The notes below the pieces were generated by a model. That model searched no databases, was not told the origin of the DNA, and saw only the letters and a list, made by a program, of their open reading frames with translations. Shown piece after piece: positions 32,732 to 41,668 of a DNA stretch of 64,000 bases. This DNA is from CAVUAT01 sp963848045. Its GTDB lineage: Bacteria > Actinomycetota > Thermoleophilia > Solirubrobacterales > 70-9. The stretch spans positions 1 to 64,000 of the forward strand of contig CAWKCC010000001.1 in assembly GCA_963848045.1 (NCBI GenBank), given 5' to 3'. The position numbers were made by a program, and so were the translations under genes. Within the stretch, counting starts at the first letter, position 1; every line of letters begins with the position of its first letter.

Positions 32732-33927
32732 GCCCGCGCTCCGGGCGGGGTGGCGAGCAGCAGCCCGAGCAGCGCCGCCCGCTCGGGCATGCGGTCGATC
32801 AGCACGTGCTCGTGCTCGGCGTGCGCCCCGTCGCCGACCGCGCCAAGCCCGTCCAGGGTCGCGGTGAAGGCGCTGGTCACGTTGCCGTCCGAGGCCCCGC
32901 CGACCAGCGCCTCGCCCAGCTCGAACCCGAGCCCGGTCGCGGCGTCGCGGGCGAGTTCCCAGAGCTCGCGGTTGCGTGGGGTGCGCTCCAGCGGCGGGCG
33001 CCCGAAGCCGCCCTCGACCTCGAGCGAGATCCCCTCGGTGGTCGGCTCCAGCCCCCGCACCTGGGTGTCCACGCGCTCGGCGTCCTCGGCCGTCACCACC
33101 CGCGCCTCGACCTGGGCGGTCGCCTCGGGCGCCACCACGTTGGGGCGCAGGCCCCCGTCGATCGTGCCGACGTTGACGGTGATGCCGCGCTCGGGGTCGT
33201 TGAGCGCGAACAGGCGCTGCACCTGCTGCGAGGCCTCGAGGATCGCGCTCACCCCGTGCTCGGGGTCGAGCCCGGCATGGCTCGCCACCCCCCTGACCGT
33301 GATCGTGAACCTGCCCACCCCCTTGCGCGCCGTCTTCAGCTTGCCGGAGGGCCCGAAGGAGGGCTCGAGCACCAGCGCCCTCACGGCCTGGCGCGCCAGA
33401 CGCTCCACGTGCTTGCGCGAGTCGCGGCTGCCCACCTCCTCGTCGGCGTTGATCAGCACCACCGGCGGGCAGGCGGGCTCGATCTCCAGCTCGGCCATGC
33501 CTCTAAGGCAGAACAGCATCTGCACCAGGCCGCCCTTCATGTCGAACACCCCGGGGCCGTACAGCATCCCGTCGCTGGTGCGCAGCGGCATCTCGGCCAG
33601 AGTCCCCACCGGCCACACCGTGTCGAGATGGCCGAGCATGAGCTGGACGGGCTTCTCGCCCTGCCCCCCGGTGGCCAGCAGGTGGTCGCCGCTCTCGCCA
33701 CCCGGGAGGCGCTCGACCGCGAGGCCCAGCGTCGAGAGCTCACCCTCCAGGATCGAGAACACCTCGGCCTGGGCCTCGGGATCGAGCGAGGGGGACTCCG
33801 CGCGCGCCAGCCGGCTGAGCAGCTCGGTCATCTCCCCCGTCCGCTCGCGCAGCCAGCCGAGCAGGGCCGTGCCCTGCTCCCCGCCGGCCGCTTGGCCGCG
33901 CGCCGTTGCGGGCACGCCCTCCCCCAC
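32728..33927 (-). CDS. M20-family metallopeptidase (carboxypeptidase G2-like)
   Basis: Zinc hydrolase of 399 residues. Metal ligands are seen in LMLGHLDTVWPVG (His, Asp), GVFDMKGGLVQM (bridging Asp) and LINADEEVGSRDS (Glu-Glu). The dimerisation/lid domain carries GVASHAGLDPEHGVSA. These match glutamate carboxypeptidase/CPG2-like M20 enzymes that remove C-terminal amino acids from N-acyl amino acids or dipeptides. Cytoplasmic. The GTG start directly follows the TGA of the flavin-reductase-like gene, and the end overlaps the P-loop gene by four bases, a tight three-gene operon. Confidence 0.92.
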   Translation of the reverse strand: MGEGVPATARGQAAGGEQGTALLGWLRERTGEMTELLSRLARAESPSLDPEAQAEVFSILEGELSTLGLAVERLPGGESGDHLLATGGQGEKPVQLMLGHLDTVWPVGTLAEMPLRTSDGMLYGPGVFDMKGGLVQMLFCLRGMAELEIEPACPPVVLINADEEVGSRDSRKHVERLARQAVRALVLEPSFGPSGKLKTARKGVGRFTITVRGVASHAGLDPEHGVSAILEASQQVQRLFALNDPERGITVNVGTIDGGLRPNVVAPEATAQVEARVVTAEDAERVDTQVRGLEPTTEGISLEVEGGFGRPPLERTPRNRELWELARDAATGLGFELGEALVGGASDGNVTSAFTATLDGLGAVGDGAHAEHEHVLIDRMPERAALLGLLLATPPGARA

Positions 33928-34530
33928 TCAGCGCTTGAAGTTGGCGTGGAACGGGAAGGAGAAGCTCTCCGAGACGCTCGCGAAGCGGCCGGGGCTGAGA
34001 TAGGCGAGCAGCGGCGCCTCGCGGATCACGTCGGCGTCGTCGGAGTCCGAGGCACGCAGCGCGCCCTCCTCGACCGACGCGGCCACCACCCGGCCGATCA
34101 CCAGGGTGTTGGCGCCGAACCCGTCGATGATCCGGTCGAGCGTGCACTCGAGCCACAGGTAGGCGTCCTGGACGAGCACGCCGTCCACCTCGCGGGCCGG
34201 GAAGGTGGGCACCCCGGCCAGGCTGGGCTTCGAGCTGTCGGCCTCGCGGGGCCCGGCGGCGAGGCTGGTCTCGACGATCTGGCCGGGCCGGGGAAAGCTG
34301 ACCGTGAACTCACCCGTGCGCTCGGCGTTCACCTGGGTGGCGTGGTCCGGGCTGCAGACGAAGCAGAAGTAGTTGTCCCACCCCAGCGGCATCGCCATGT
34401 GCTTGGGGGCGAGATCGTGCCCGTCGCCCTCCCTGGTGCCGACCAGAACCAGCGGCGCGATCGTGAAGAACCGGCTCCAGATCGGGGTATCGGTCGGGAC
34501 CGGAACGGCTCTCTGCGTTGCGTCTTCCAT
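33928..34530 (-). CDS. Flavin-reductase-like (FMN-binding split barrel) protein
   Basis: Protein of 200 residues with the flavin-reductase-like fold. It has a SRFFTIAPLVLVGTREGDGHDLAPK opening (21-base limit aside, residues ~19-43), MPLGWDNYFCFVCSP, a TGEFTVSFPRPGQI strand and the FMN-contact region near TFPAREVDGVLVQDA. It probably binds FMN and reduces it with NAD(P)H or acts as an oxygen-tolerant reductase. It is the first gene of the operon with the M20 peptidase and P-loop protein and is divergent from adhE. The end is contiguous with the next start (TGA-GTG). Confidence 0.83.
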   Translation of the reverse strand: MEDATQRAVPVPTDTPIWSRFFTIAPLVLVGTREGDGHDLAPKHMAMPLGWDNYFCFVCSPDHATQVNAERTGEFTVSFPRPGQIVETSLAAGPREADSSKPSLAGVPTFPAREVDGVLVQDAYLWLECTLDRIIDGFGANTLVIGRVVAASVEEGALRASDSDDADVIREAPLLAYLSPGRFASVSESFSFPFHANFKR

Positions 34531-34739
34531 GGCGACGCTCCGTTTCCATCTGCCTCGCGTTTTGACGCCGCCGCTGCTCGCGGCGAGCGAAATCCGACTC
34601 TATCCGACTCGATCACGGGTTCCTCCGGGCCCGCCACCCATCCCCCTACGTGGGCAGTACCGAGCGCCGCGACCGGGCGATGGCCGTAACCGAGGGTGCC
34701 CCAGCCTCTGAGATACGCTCTCCGCAGGAGCAGCGAGAG

Positions 34740-37349
34740 ATGGCCACTTCACAAGTCGAGTCCGGGCCGCAGGCGAGCACAGCGGTGGATGCGCTGCAGG
34801 CCGATCGCCTGGACGGATTCGTGGAGCGGGGCCGCGAGGCGGCGAAGAGCTTCAGGCAACTCGACCAGGAGGCCGTGGACGCGATCGTCTGGGCGATGGT
34901 GGTCGCCGGGCTGGAGAGCGCCTTCGAGCTGGCCGAGCTGGCCATGGAGGAGACCGGCTTCGGCGTGCTCGAGGACAAGGTGGTCAAGAACTACATCGCC
35001 ACCGAGTTCCTCTTCGACTACCTCAGGGACAAGCCATCCGTCGGGGTCATCGACGAGGATCCGAAGAACGGCATCCAGTACGTCGCCGAGCCGATCGGTG
35101 TGGTGCTGGCGCTGCTGCCGATCACCAATCCGACCTCGACCGCCCTGTTCAAGTCGATCGTGGCGGCCAAGACGCGCAACGCGGTCATCTTCCGTCCCTC
35201 GGCGCGCGCGGCCCGGTGCGCGGTGCGGGCCGTTGAGATCCTGCAGGAGGCCGGCGAGACCGTGGGGCTGCCGCCGAACGCGCTCCAGGTCATCCCCGAC
35301 CCGACGCTCGACGTCTCCCAGTACCTGTTTCATCACGACGGCGTCGATCTGATCTGGACAACCGGGGGCCCCAAGGCGGTGGCGGCGGCCAACGCGGCGG
35401 GCAAGCCCTCGCTCAGCGTCGGCGCGGGCAACGCGCCCCTGTATCTGCACAGCAGCGCCGATCTGGGGATGGCCGTCGTCGACGTGCTGATCTCGAAGAC
35501 CTTCGACGCCTCGGTGATCTGCCCGGCCGAGCAGACCTGCGTGATCGACGATGCCGTCTACGACGAGGCGGTAGCGGAGTTCAGGCGGATGGGCGCCCAG
35601 CTGCTCGACGATGCCGCGGTCGAGGCCCTCGCCGAGCTCGCCTTCGAGCCCGACGGGCGGGTGGACCCCCGGGCCCTCGGGCAGTCCTGCGTCAACCTCG
35701 GGGCGATGGGCGACTTCGAGGTCGAGGAGGGAGCCAAGGTCCTGCTGGCGCCCCTTCCCTCGGATCTGGAGACGTTGGCCGAGCATCCCCTGATCCAGGA
35801 GAAGCTGATGCCGGTCCTCGGCCTGATCCGCTCGCCGTCGGTCGACCACGCGATCGACGTCTGCGAGCTGATCACCGAGCACGGCGGGCTGGGACACACC
35901 TCTGCCGTCTACGCCTCCGACGATGCGGTGATCGACCGCTTCGCCGCCCGGATCCGCACCGGACGGATCCTGGTCAACGCACCCACGGCCGTCGGCGCCC
36001 TCGGGGGCATCTACAACTCCCTCACCCCCACCTTCTCGCTCGGCTGCGGGACCTGGGGCGGCTCGAACACCACGGACAACGTCAACTACAGGAACCTGCT
36101 CAACGTGAAGACCGTTTCGCACCGCCAGGCCCCCCCGCAGTGGTTCCGGGTCCCCTCCGACACCTATTTCAACACCGGCGCGATCGAGAACCTGCGCGAG
36201 GCCAGGGCCTCGCAGTTCCTGCTCGTCACCGACATCGACGGCGAGGCCCGGGGGGTCGCCGACGAGGTGCGCCCCTACCTGGAGGGCGGGGCGGTGCACG
36301 TCTTCTCCGAGCTGCAGCCCGAGCCGACCGAGGAGCAGATCCGGGCCGGCACCGAGGTGCTCGGCGAGTTCGGCGCGGATTGCATCGTGGCGGTCGGGGG
36401 CGGCTCGGTGATCGACGCCGCCAAGGCGATGCGCCTCTTCCACGAGAGCCCCGACGTCTCGCTCCGGGAGCTCTCGCTGCCCTTCCTGGATGCGCGCAAG
36501 CGGGTCTCCCACTACCCGGAGGTCGATCACAAGGTTCGGCTGCTGGCGCTGCCCACGACCGCGGGGACGGGGTCGGAGGTCTCACCGGCCACCGTGATCA
36601 GCTCGGCGGGCCGCAAGGTGACGCTGGTGGACTACTCGCTCGTCCCCGACGTCGCGATCGTCGATCCGACCCTGACGCTGACGATGCCTCCGAGCGTGAC
36701 CGCCGACTCGGGAGTCGACGCCCTCACCCACGCGCTCGAGGCGGGCGTCTCCATCTTCGCCTCCCCGTACACCGACGCGTTCTGCATGCAGGCGATCAAC
36801 CTGATCATGGACGCGCTTCCGAAGGCCTGCGCGAACGGCGCCGACATCGAGGGGCGCACCGCGATGTCCAACGCCGCCACGATCGCCGGCCTGGCGTTCT
36901 CGAACGCGTTCGTGGGCGTCAACCACGCGCTCGCGCACGCCGTGGGGGCGCGCTTCGGGATACCCCACGGCCGCGCCAACGGCATCTTCCTGCCCCACGT
37001 GCTCCGCTACAACGCCTCGATCCCCTCGAAGTTCATGCCGGCGCCCGGATACTCGACCTACGCGGCGCCCGACAAGTACTCGCAGATGGGCTGGGTGCTC
37101 GGGCTCGGCGGCAAGGACATGGAGGAGAGGCGGGCGCGCTTCTTCGCCCGCATCGACGAGCTGCTGGACACGGTCGGCATGCCCCGCTCGCTCGCCGACG
37201 CCGGCGTGGCCCGCGAGGAGTTCGAGGCCGCGCTCCCGGACCTGGTCAAGAGCGCCTTCGCCGATCCCAGCATCAGGACGAACCCGAGGATGCCGATGCT
37301 CGACGAGTTGGCGTCCCTGCTCACGGCGGCCTACGAGGGGCGCCCCTAA
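34740..37349 (+). CDS. adhE: Bifunctional acetaldehyde-CoA / alcohol dehydrogenase AdhE
   Basis: Fusion enzyme of 869 residues, close to the usual ~890 of AdhE. N-terminal aldehyde dehydrogenase (CoA-acylating) domain ~1-440 with PITNPTSTALFKS, WTTGGPKAV and the catalytic Cys in ASVICPAEQTC. C-terminal iron alcohol dehydrogenase ~460-869 with GGGSVIDAAKAMR, TTAGTGSEVSPATV and the iron ligands in SGVDALTHALEA and NHALAHAVGARFGIPHGRAN. It interconverts acetyl-CoA, acetaldehyde and ethanol with NADH and typically forms spirosomes. Start chosen at ATG 34740, preceded by AGGAGCAGCGAGAG; GTG 34650 and ATG 34680 are longer options. It lacks a fermentation neighbourhood. Confidence 0.93.
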   Translation: MATSQVESGPQASTAVDALQADRLDGFVERGREAAKSFRQLDQEAVDAIVWAMVVAGLESAFELAELAMEETGFGVLEDKVVKNYIATEFLFDYLRDKPSVGVIDEDPKNGIQYVAEPIGVVLALLPITNPTSTALFKSIVAAKTRNAVIFRPSARAARCAVRAVEILQEAGETVGLPPNALQVIPDPTLDVSQYLFHHDGVDLIWTTGGPKAVAAANAAGKPSLSVGAGNAPLYLHSSADLGMAVVDVLISKTFDASVICPAEQTCVIDDAVYDEAVAEFRRMGAQLLDDAAVEALAELAFEPDGRVDPRALGQSCVNLGAMGDFEVEEGAKVLLAPLPSDLETLAEHPLIQEKLMPVLGLIRSPSVDHAIDVCELITEHGGLGHTSAVYASDDAVIDRFAARIRTGRILVNAPTAVGALGGIYNSLTPTFSLGCGTWGGSNTTDNVNYRNLLNVKTVSHRQAPPQWFRVPSDTYFNTGAIENLREARASQFLLVTDIDGEARGVADEVRPYLEGGAVHVFSELQPEPTEEQIRAGTEVLGEFGADCIVAVGGGSVIDAAKAMRLFHESPDVSLRELSLPFLDARKRVSHYPEVDHKVRLLALPTTAGTGSEVSPATVISSAGRKVTLVDYSLVPDVAIVDPTLTLTMPPSVTADSGVDALTHALEAGVSIFASPYTDAFCMQAINLIMDALPKACANGADIEGRTAMSNAATIAGLAFSNAFVGVNHALAHAVGARFGIPHGRANGIFLPHVLRYNASIPSKFMPAPGYSTYAAPDKYSQMGWVLGLGGKDMEERRARFFARIDELLDTVGMPRSLADAGVAREEFEAALPDLVKSAFADPSIRTNPRMPMLDELASLLTAAYEGRP

Positions 37350-37368
37350 CGCCGAGCGCCCTCGGCGT
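37349..37368 (+). terminator. Intrinsic terminator after adhE
   Basis: ACGCCGAG (37349-37356), loop CGCC, CTCGGCGT (37361-37368): perfect 8-bp stem starting at the adhE stop. Confidence 0.6.
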
Positions 37369-37402
37369 CGCTTGGCGCCGCAACGAGCAGGGCGGTCGCG
37401 CG

Positions 37403-37408
37403 TATGGT
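37403..37408 (+). promoter_or_regulatory. -10 box of leaderless wax-ester-synthase promoter
   Basis: TATGGT lies exactly six bases before the ATG at 37415. TGAGAG between them is a poor Shine-Dalgarno. Confidence 0.5.
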
Positions 37409-37414
37409 TGAGAG

Positions 37415-38806
37415 ATGGCGAACGCCCAGCGCATGTCGCACGCCGATGCCGCCTGGCTGCACATGGACCAGCCCACGAACCTGATGGTGATCACCGGGGT
37501 GCTCTGGTTCGACCAGCCGCCCGACTGGGAGCGCGTCCGCGAGATCATGCGGGTTCGATGGGTCGAGCGCTTCCCGCGGTTCCGCCAGCGGGTGGTCGAG
37601 GGAAGGGCGCCGCTGGCGGGGCCGCACTGGGAGGACGACCCCCATTTCGACCTCGATCTTCACCTGCATCGCAGCGCGCTGCCCGCGCCCGGCGACCGCG
37701 CCGCGCTGCAGGAATTCGTCGCCGACCTGATGGCCCAGCCGCTCGATCGCTCCAAGCCCCTGTGGCAGTTCCACCTCCTCGACGGCTACGGCGAGGGCGC
37801 GGCGATGGTCGCGCGGATCCACCATTGCATCGCGGACGGGATCGCCCTGGCCCGGGTGCTGCTCTCCCTCACCGATGAGACCCCTGACGCCGGCATCGCC
37901 CCGCTCGATCAGGAAGGCGGCGACGGGGAGCACGGCCGGGGACCGCTTCAGGCGCTGACCGGCCCGGCCTCGCGCGTGCTCTCGGCCGCGCGCGGCGCGG
38001 CGGGCGCCGTGGCCCACGAGACGATCGAGGTGGGGCGGCACCCCTCCCACCTGCTCGACCTGGCGGCGAGCGGGCAGGCCAACGCCGAGGCGCTGGCGAA
38101 GGTGCTGCTGACGGGGGCCGACGAACCCACGGTGCTGAAGGGAGAGCTTGGGGTCGCCCAGCGCGTCGCCTGGTCGTCGCCGATCCCGCTGGACGGGGTG
38201 AAGGCGACCGGCCACAAGACCGGGACCACCGTCAATGACGTCATCCTGACCGCGGTCGCGGGAGCCCTGCGCCGTCACCTCCGCGCCCGCGACTCCCTGG
38301 TGGACGAGCTGACCGCGTTCGTCCCCTTCAACCTGAGGCCGCTCGACCAGCCGCTGCCGACCGAGCTCGGGAACCGCTTCGGCCTGGTCTTCCTGAAGCT
38401 CCCGGTCGGGATCGAGGACCGGCGGCGCAGGCTGCACGAGGTGCATGACCGCATGGAGGAGATCAAGCACTCCCCTGAGGGCGCGGTCTCCTACGGGGTG
38501 CTCGACCTGATCGGCAGGACCCCCGTGCAGATCGAGAAGGCGATCGTCGACCTGTTCACGACCAAGGCGACCGCGGTGATGACCAACGTGCCGGGGCCCC
38601 GCCAGCCCGTCTACCTGGGGGGAACGCCGGTGCGCGGCGTCCTGGTCTGGGCGCCGTGCTCGGGGGGCGTCTCGATGAGCGTCTCGATCCTGAGCTACGC
38701 CGGGGAGATCACCGTCGGCCTGATGGTCGACGCGGGGCTGGTCCCCGATCCCGAGGCGATCGTGGCCGACTTCGAGCGGGAGCTCGAGTCGCTCGGCGCC
38801 GCCTGA
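37415..38806 (+). CDS. Wax ester synthase / diacylglycerol acyltransferase (WS/DGAT)
   Basis: Acyltransferase of 463 residues. The catalytic HHxxxDG motif is H136-H137-C-I-A-D141-G142 in IHHCIADGIAL. PLDRSKPLWQFHLLDG precedes it, and the C-terminal NVPGPRQPVYLGGTPV and SYAGEITVGLMVD are family landmarks. It transfers acyl-CoA to fatty alcohols or diacylglycerol, making storage wax esters or triacylglycerol, at the inner membrane or lipid droplets. Its neighbour AdhE and the downstream SCP2-hydrolase fit a lipid-metabolism theme. The -10 box six bases upstream suggests a leaderless transcript. Confidence 0.94.
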   Translation: MANAQRMSHADAAWLHMDQPTNLMVITGVLWFDQPPDWERVREIMRVRWVERFPRFRQRVVEGRAPLAGPHWEDDPHFDLDLHLHRSALPAPGDRAALQEFVADLMAQPLDRSKPLWQFHLLDGYGEGAAMVARIHHCIADGIALARVLLSLTDETPDAGIAPLDQEGGDGEHGRGPLQALTGPASRVLSAARGAAGAVAHETIEVGRHPSHLLDLAASGQANAEALAKVLLTGADEPTVLKGELGVAQRVAWSSPIPLDGVKATGHKTGTTVNDVILTAVAGALRRHLRARDSLVDELTAFVPFNLRPLDQPLPTELGNRFGLVFLKLPVGIEDRRRRLHEVHDRMEEIKHSPEGAVSYGVLDLIGRTPVQIEKAIVDLFTTKATAVMTNVPGPRQPVYLGGTPVRGVLVWAPCSGGVSMSVSILSYAGEITVGLMVDAGLVPDPEAIVADFERELESLGAA

Positions 38807-38819
38807 GGATTCGGGCGGA

Positions 38820-40406
38820 GTGAGCCGACGCAGCGGCCAGGACGCCGGGCATCCGGAGCTCGTTCGCGCGATGCTCGAGCCGGGCTTCTACCCGCACAGG
38901 CCCGAGCGGGTGGAGCTGCGCGAGACCCACGCCTCATGGGTCTTCCTGGCCGGCGATCTGGCCTACAAGGTCAAGAAGCCCGTGCGCTTCCCGTTTCTCG
39001 ACTACGGCACGCTCGAGCGGCGACGCCTGATGTGCCGGGAGGAGGTGCGGGTCAACCGCAGCCTGGCGCCCGACTACTACCTCGGGGTGGGCTCGGTCGC
39101 CCGGCGGGACGGGCGGCTGGCGCTGGCCCCCGAGGACGACCCGGGCGCGATCGAGTACGTGGTCGAGATGCGCACCATCCCGGAAGGGCTGACGCTCGAC
39201 CGGCTCGCGGAGGAAGGGGCCTTGAACGAGGCCCAGATCGACGCCGTCGCCCAGCGGCTGGCGGAGTTCCACGGCGAGGCACCTCCGCTGGGCGATCCCG
39301 AGCTGCGGGTCTCCCAGCTGCTCGGGGCCCTGGCCGAGAACCTGGAGACGCTGCGATCGGCAGGGCCGCCCGCGATCCCCGAGGCGCGGCTGCTGGCGGC
39401 GGAGCGGTTCACCGAGGCCTACCTGCAGGGCGGCCGAGGCCGGCTCGAGCAGCGCGCCAGGGCGGGCCTGGCGCGCGACGGCCACGGCGACCTGCGCGCT
39501 GAGCACGTGATCCTCACCGACCCGGTGCAGATCTTCGACCGCGTCGAGTTCGACCCGGCGCTGCGCCAGACCGACGTGGCCGCGGACCTCGCCTTCCTGG
39601 TCATGGACCTCGGGCGCCTCGGCTGCTGGGCGCATTCCCGGCGCCTGGTGGTCGCATACCGCGAAGCCGGGGGCGACCCCGGTGACGAGGGATTGATCTC
39701 CTTCCTCGCCGCCTACCGGGCCTGGGTCCGCGCCAAGGTCGCCTGCCTGCGAGCCGCCGAGCGCGGCATCGACCCGGCAGAGGCGCAGAGCGCGCGCGAG
39801 CAGGCGCGCGAGCTGCACGCCCTCGGGCATCGCTTCGCCTGGCAGGCCCGGCTCCCATTCGTCCTCTTCGTGTGCGGTGTGGCGGCGAGCGGCAAGACCA
39901 CCCTGGCCCGCGAGCTGGCGGCGCTCTCCGGCCTGCCGCAGATCAGCTCCGACGTGATCCGCAAGCGGCTCGCCGGCCTGGCTCCGACGGAGCGGGCCGG
40001 GCCCGGGCGCTACACCGAGGAGTTCAACCGCCGAACCTACCTCGAGCTCGGCGAGAGCGCGGCTCGCGCGGTGGCCGCGCACGGCGGGGCGATCGTCGAC
40101 GCAACCGCGCGCAGGCGCGTCGACCGCGACGCCTTCCGCACCGGGCTCGGCGACTGCGCTGCGCCGCTGCTCTTCGCCCGCTGCCTGGCGCCGGCCCCGG
40201 TGCTGCGGGAGCGGGCCCGGCTGAGGCAATCGCAGGCGGACCGGATCTCGGACGCCGGCCCCGAGGTGGTGGAGCGCCAGATCGCATCCTTCGAGCCGCT
40301 CGACGAGGTGCCCGGCGCCGCCACCACCGAGGTCGCCACCGACCGGAGCCCCGAGCTGCAGCTGCTCGAGGTCGAGGATCTGCTCGACGTCACCCTGGCG
40401 CGCTGA
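38820..40406 (+). CDS. APH-like kinase / P-loop kinase fusion protein
   Basis: Two-domain protein of 528 residues. Residues ~1-330 resemble aminoglycoside-phosphotransferase-like kinases: ETHASWVFLAGDLAYKVKKPV (ATP Lys region), GHGDLRAEHVIL (catalytic loop) and IFDRVEFDP (metal Asp). Residues ~345-528 are a small P-loop kinase with FVCGVAASGKTTLARELA and SSDVIRKRL, like gluconate or shikimate-type kinases. The pair occurs as one family in many bacteria, with unknown substrate. It starts at GTG 13 bases after the wax-ester-synthase stop and is likely cotranscribed with it. Cytoplasmic. Confidence 0.88.
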   Translation: MSRRSGQDAGHPELVRAMLEPGFYPHRPERVELRETHASWVFLAGDLAYKVKKPVRFPFLDYGTLERRRLMCREEVRVNRSLAPDYYLGVGSVARRDGRLALAPEDDPGAIEYVVEMRTIPEGLTLDRLAEEGALNEAQIDAVAQRLAEFHGEAPPLGDPELRVSQLLGALAENLETLRSAGPPAIPEARLLAAERFTEAYLQGGRGRLEQRARAGLARDGHGDLRAEHVILTDPVQIFDRVEFDPALRQTDVAADLAFLVMDLGRLGCWAHSRRLVVAYREAGGDPGDEGLISFLAAYRAWVRAKVACLRAAERGIDPAEAQSAREQARELHALGHRFAWQARLPFVLFVCGVAASGKTTLARELAALSGLPQISSDVIRKRLAGLAPTERAGPGRYTEEFNRRTYLELGESAARAVAAHGGAIVDATARRRVDRDAFRTGLGDCAAPLLFARCLAPAPVLRERARLRQSQADRISDAGPEVVERQIASFEPLDEVPGAATTEVATDRSPELQLLEVEDLLDVTLAR

Positions 40407-40409
40407 GGC

Positions 40410-40427
40410 GCCGCCCCCGCGGGCGGC
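40410..40427 (+). terminator. Hairpin between kinase fusion and SCP2-hydrolase genes
   Basis: GCCGCCC (40410-40416), loop CCGC, GGGCGGC (40421-40427). TACTCT follows at 40429-40434, four bases before the next ATG, so a promoter probably restarts transcription here. Confidence 0.5.
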
Positions 40428-40438
40428 ATACTCTGCGC

Positions 40439-41668
40439 ATGGCAGCCGTCGACGCCGCGGAGCGCCCCACGGGGGCTCGCCACCCACCCGCCGGGCTCAG
40501 CGCCCTGATCGAGCGCTTCGATCCTGAGGTGATCGACGTACCCAGCGGCTCCGCACGAATCCGCCTCGCCGTCCGCGGCGAGGGCGAGTGGGACGCGGTG
40601 ATCGAGGACGACGCGATCGGCCTGCGGCCGGCCGGCGACGCACAGCCCGACGCCGTGCTGAGCGCCGACGCCGCCACCTGGGAGGGCATCGTGCGCGACG
40701 TGCGCGGCGGCATGGCCGCCTTTCGCCGGGGCCGCATGCGGGTCCGCCAGAACCTCCACCTCGGCGTGGGCTTTCTCGCGGCCACCAGCGGCATCGCCGA
40801 CGACAGCCGCCTTCGCTTCGCCACGGTCAGCACGGACCTGTGCAAGATCTCGACGCTCTCGGCCGGCGAGGGCGCCCCCGTGATCTGCCTGCACGGCCTG
40901 GGCGCGACCAAGGCCTCCTTTCTGCCCACCGTCGCCGCGCTGGCCGACCGCCACCGGGTGATCGCCATGGACCTGCCCGGCTTCGGCGACTCCGACAAGC
41001 CGCTGGGCGGCGCCTATGACGCGCCCTACTTCGCCCGCGCGGTCGAGGCCCTGCTCGACGCCCTGGAGATCGAGCGCGCCCACCTGGTCGGCAACAGCAT
41101 GGGCGGCCGCGTCGCGATCGAGATGGGGATGCTGCGGCCGGAGCGCACGGGCAGGATCGCCCTGCTCGCCCCAGCGCTCGCCTGGCTTCGCAGCCGTCGC
41201 TGGCGCTGGCTGCTGCAGGCGCCGCTGCCGATGCTGGGCCTGCTCCAGCCGGCGCCGCGCGCCATCACCGAGCCGATCGTCCGCAACCTCGTCCCCGGCG
41301 GCAGGGACGGGTGGTCGGCCGCCGGCGTGGACGAGTTCCTGCGCTCGTTCTTGACCCCGCGCGGCCGGGTCGCCTTCTATGAGGCGGCGCGCAACATCTA
41401 CCTCGACGAGCCGCACGGCGAGCAGGGCTTCTGGACGCGGCTGGCGCAGATGTCGCCGAGGACCCTGTTCGTCTGGGGGCGCGAGGACCAGCTCGTGCCG
41501 ATCGCCTTCAGGAAGCACGTCGAGCGCGCGCTCCCGGTCGCCCGCCACCTGGAACTGGACTGCGGCCACGTGCCGCAGCTCGAGGCTCCTGAGCAGACCC
41601 ATGCCGCGATCGGGGAGTTCTTCGCCGAGCGCCGGCGCCTGCGAGGCCGGTTGACGCGGCGAGCCTAG
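40439..41668 (+). CDS. SCP2-like / alpha/beta hydrolase fusion
   Basis: Protein of 409 residues in two parts. Residues ~15-125 match a sterol-carrier-protein-2-like lipid-binding domain (AVRGEGEWDAVIEDDAIGL, ADAATWEGIVRDVRGGMAAF, RRGRMRVRQNLHL). Residues ~140-395 are an alpha/beta hydrolase with CLHGLGAT, nucleophile GNSMGGRVAIEMG, acid WGREDQLVP and base CGHVPQLEAP. The complete triad suggests an active esterase or lipase that receives a lipid from its own carrier domain (inference). No signal peptide. TACTCT close to the ATG suggests leaderless expression. Its stop shares CTAG with the convergent amine-oxidase stop. Confidence 0.9.
   Translation: MAAVDAAERPTGARHPPAGLSALIERFDPEVIDVPSGSARIRLAVRGEGEWDAVIEDDAIGLRPAGDAQPDAVLSADAATWEGIVRDVRGGMAAFRRGRMRVRQNLHLGVGFLAATSGIADDSRLRFATVSTDLCKISTLSAGEGAPVICLHGLGATKASFLPTVAALADRHRVIAMDLPGFGDSDKPLGGAYDAPYFARAVEALLDALEIERAHLVGNSMGGRVAIEMGMLRPERTGRIALLAPALAWLRSRRWRWLLQAPLPMLGLLQPAPRAITEPIVRNLVPGGRDGWSAAGVDEFLRSFLTPRGRVAFYEAARNIYLDEPHGEQGFWTRLAQMSPRTLFVWGREDQLVPIAFRKHVERALPVARHLELDCGHVPQLEAPEQTHAAIGEFFAERRRLRGRLTRRA

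Noticed and set aside
34531..34739. Riboswitch or structured leader before adhE
   Set aside because: I looked for ydaO, TPP, cobalamin and glycine signatures and saw none; only a divergent promoter region is likely.
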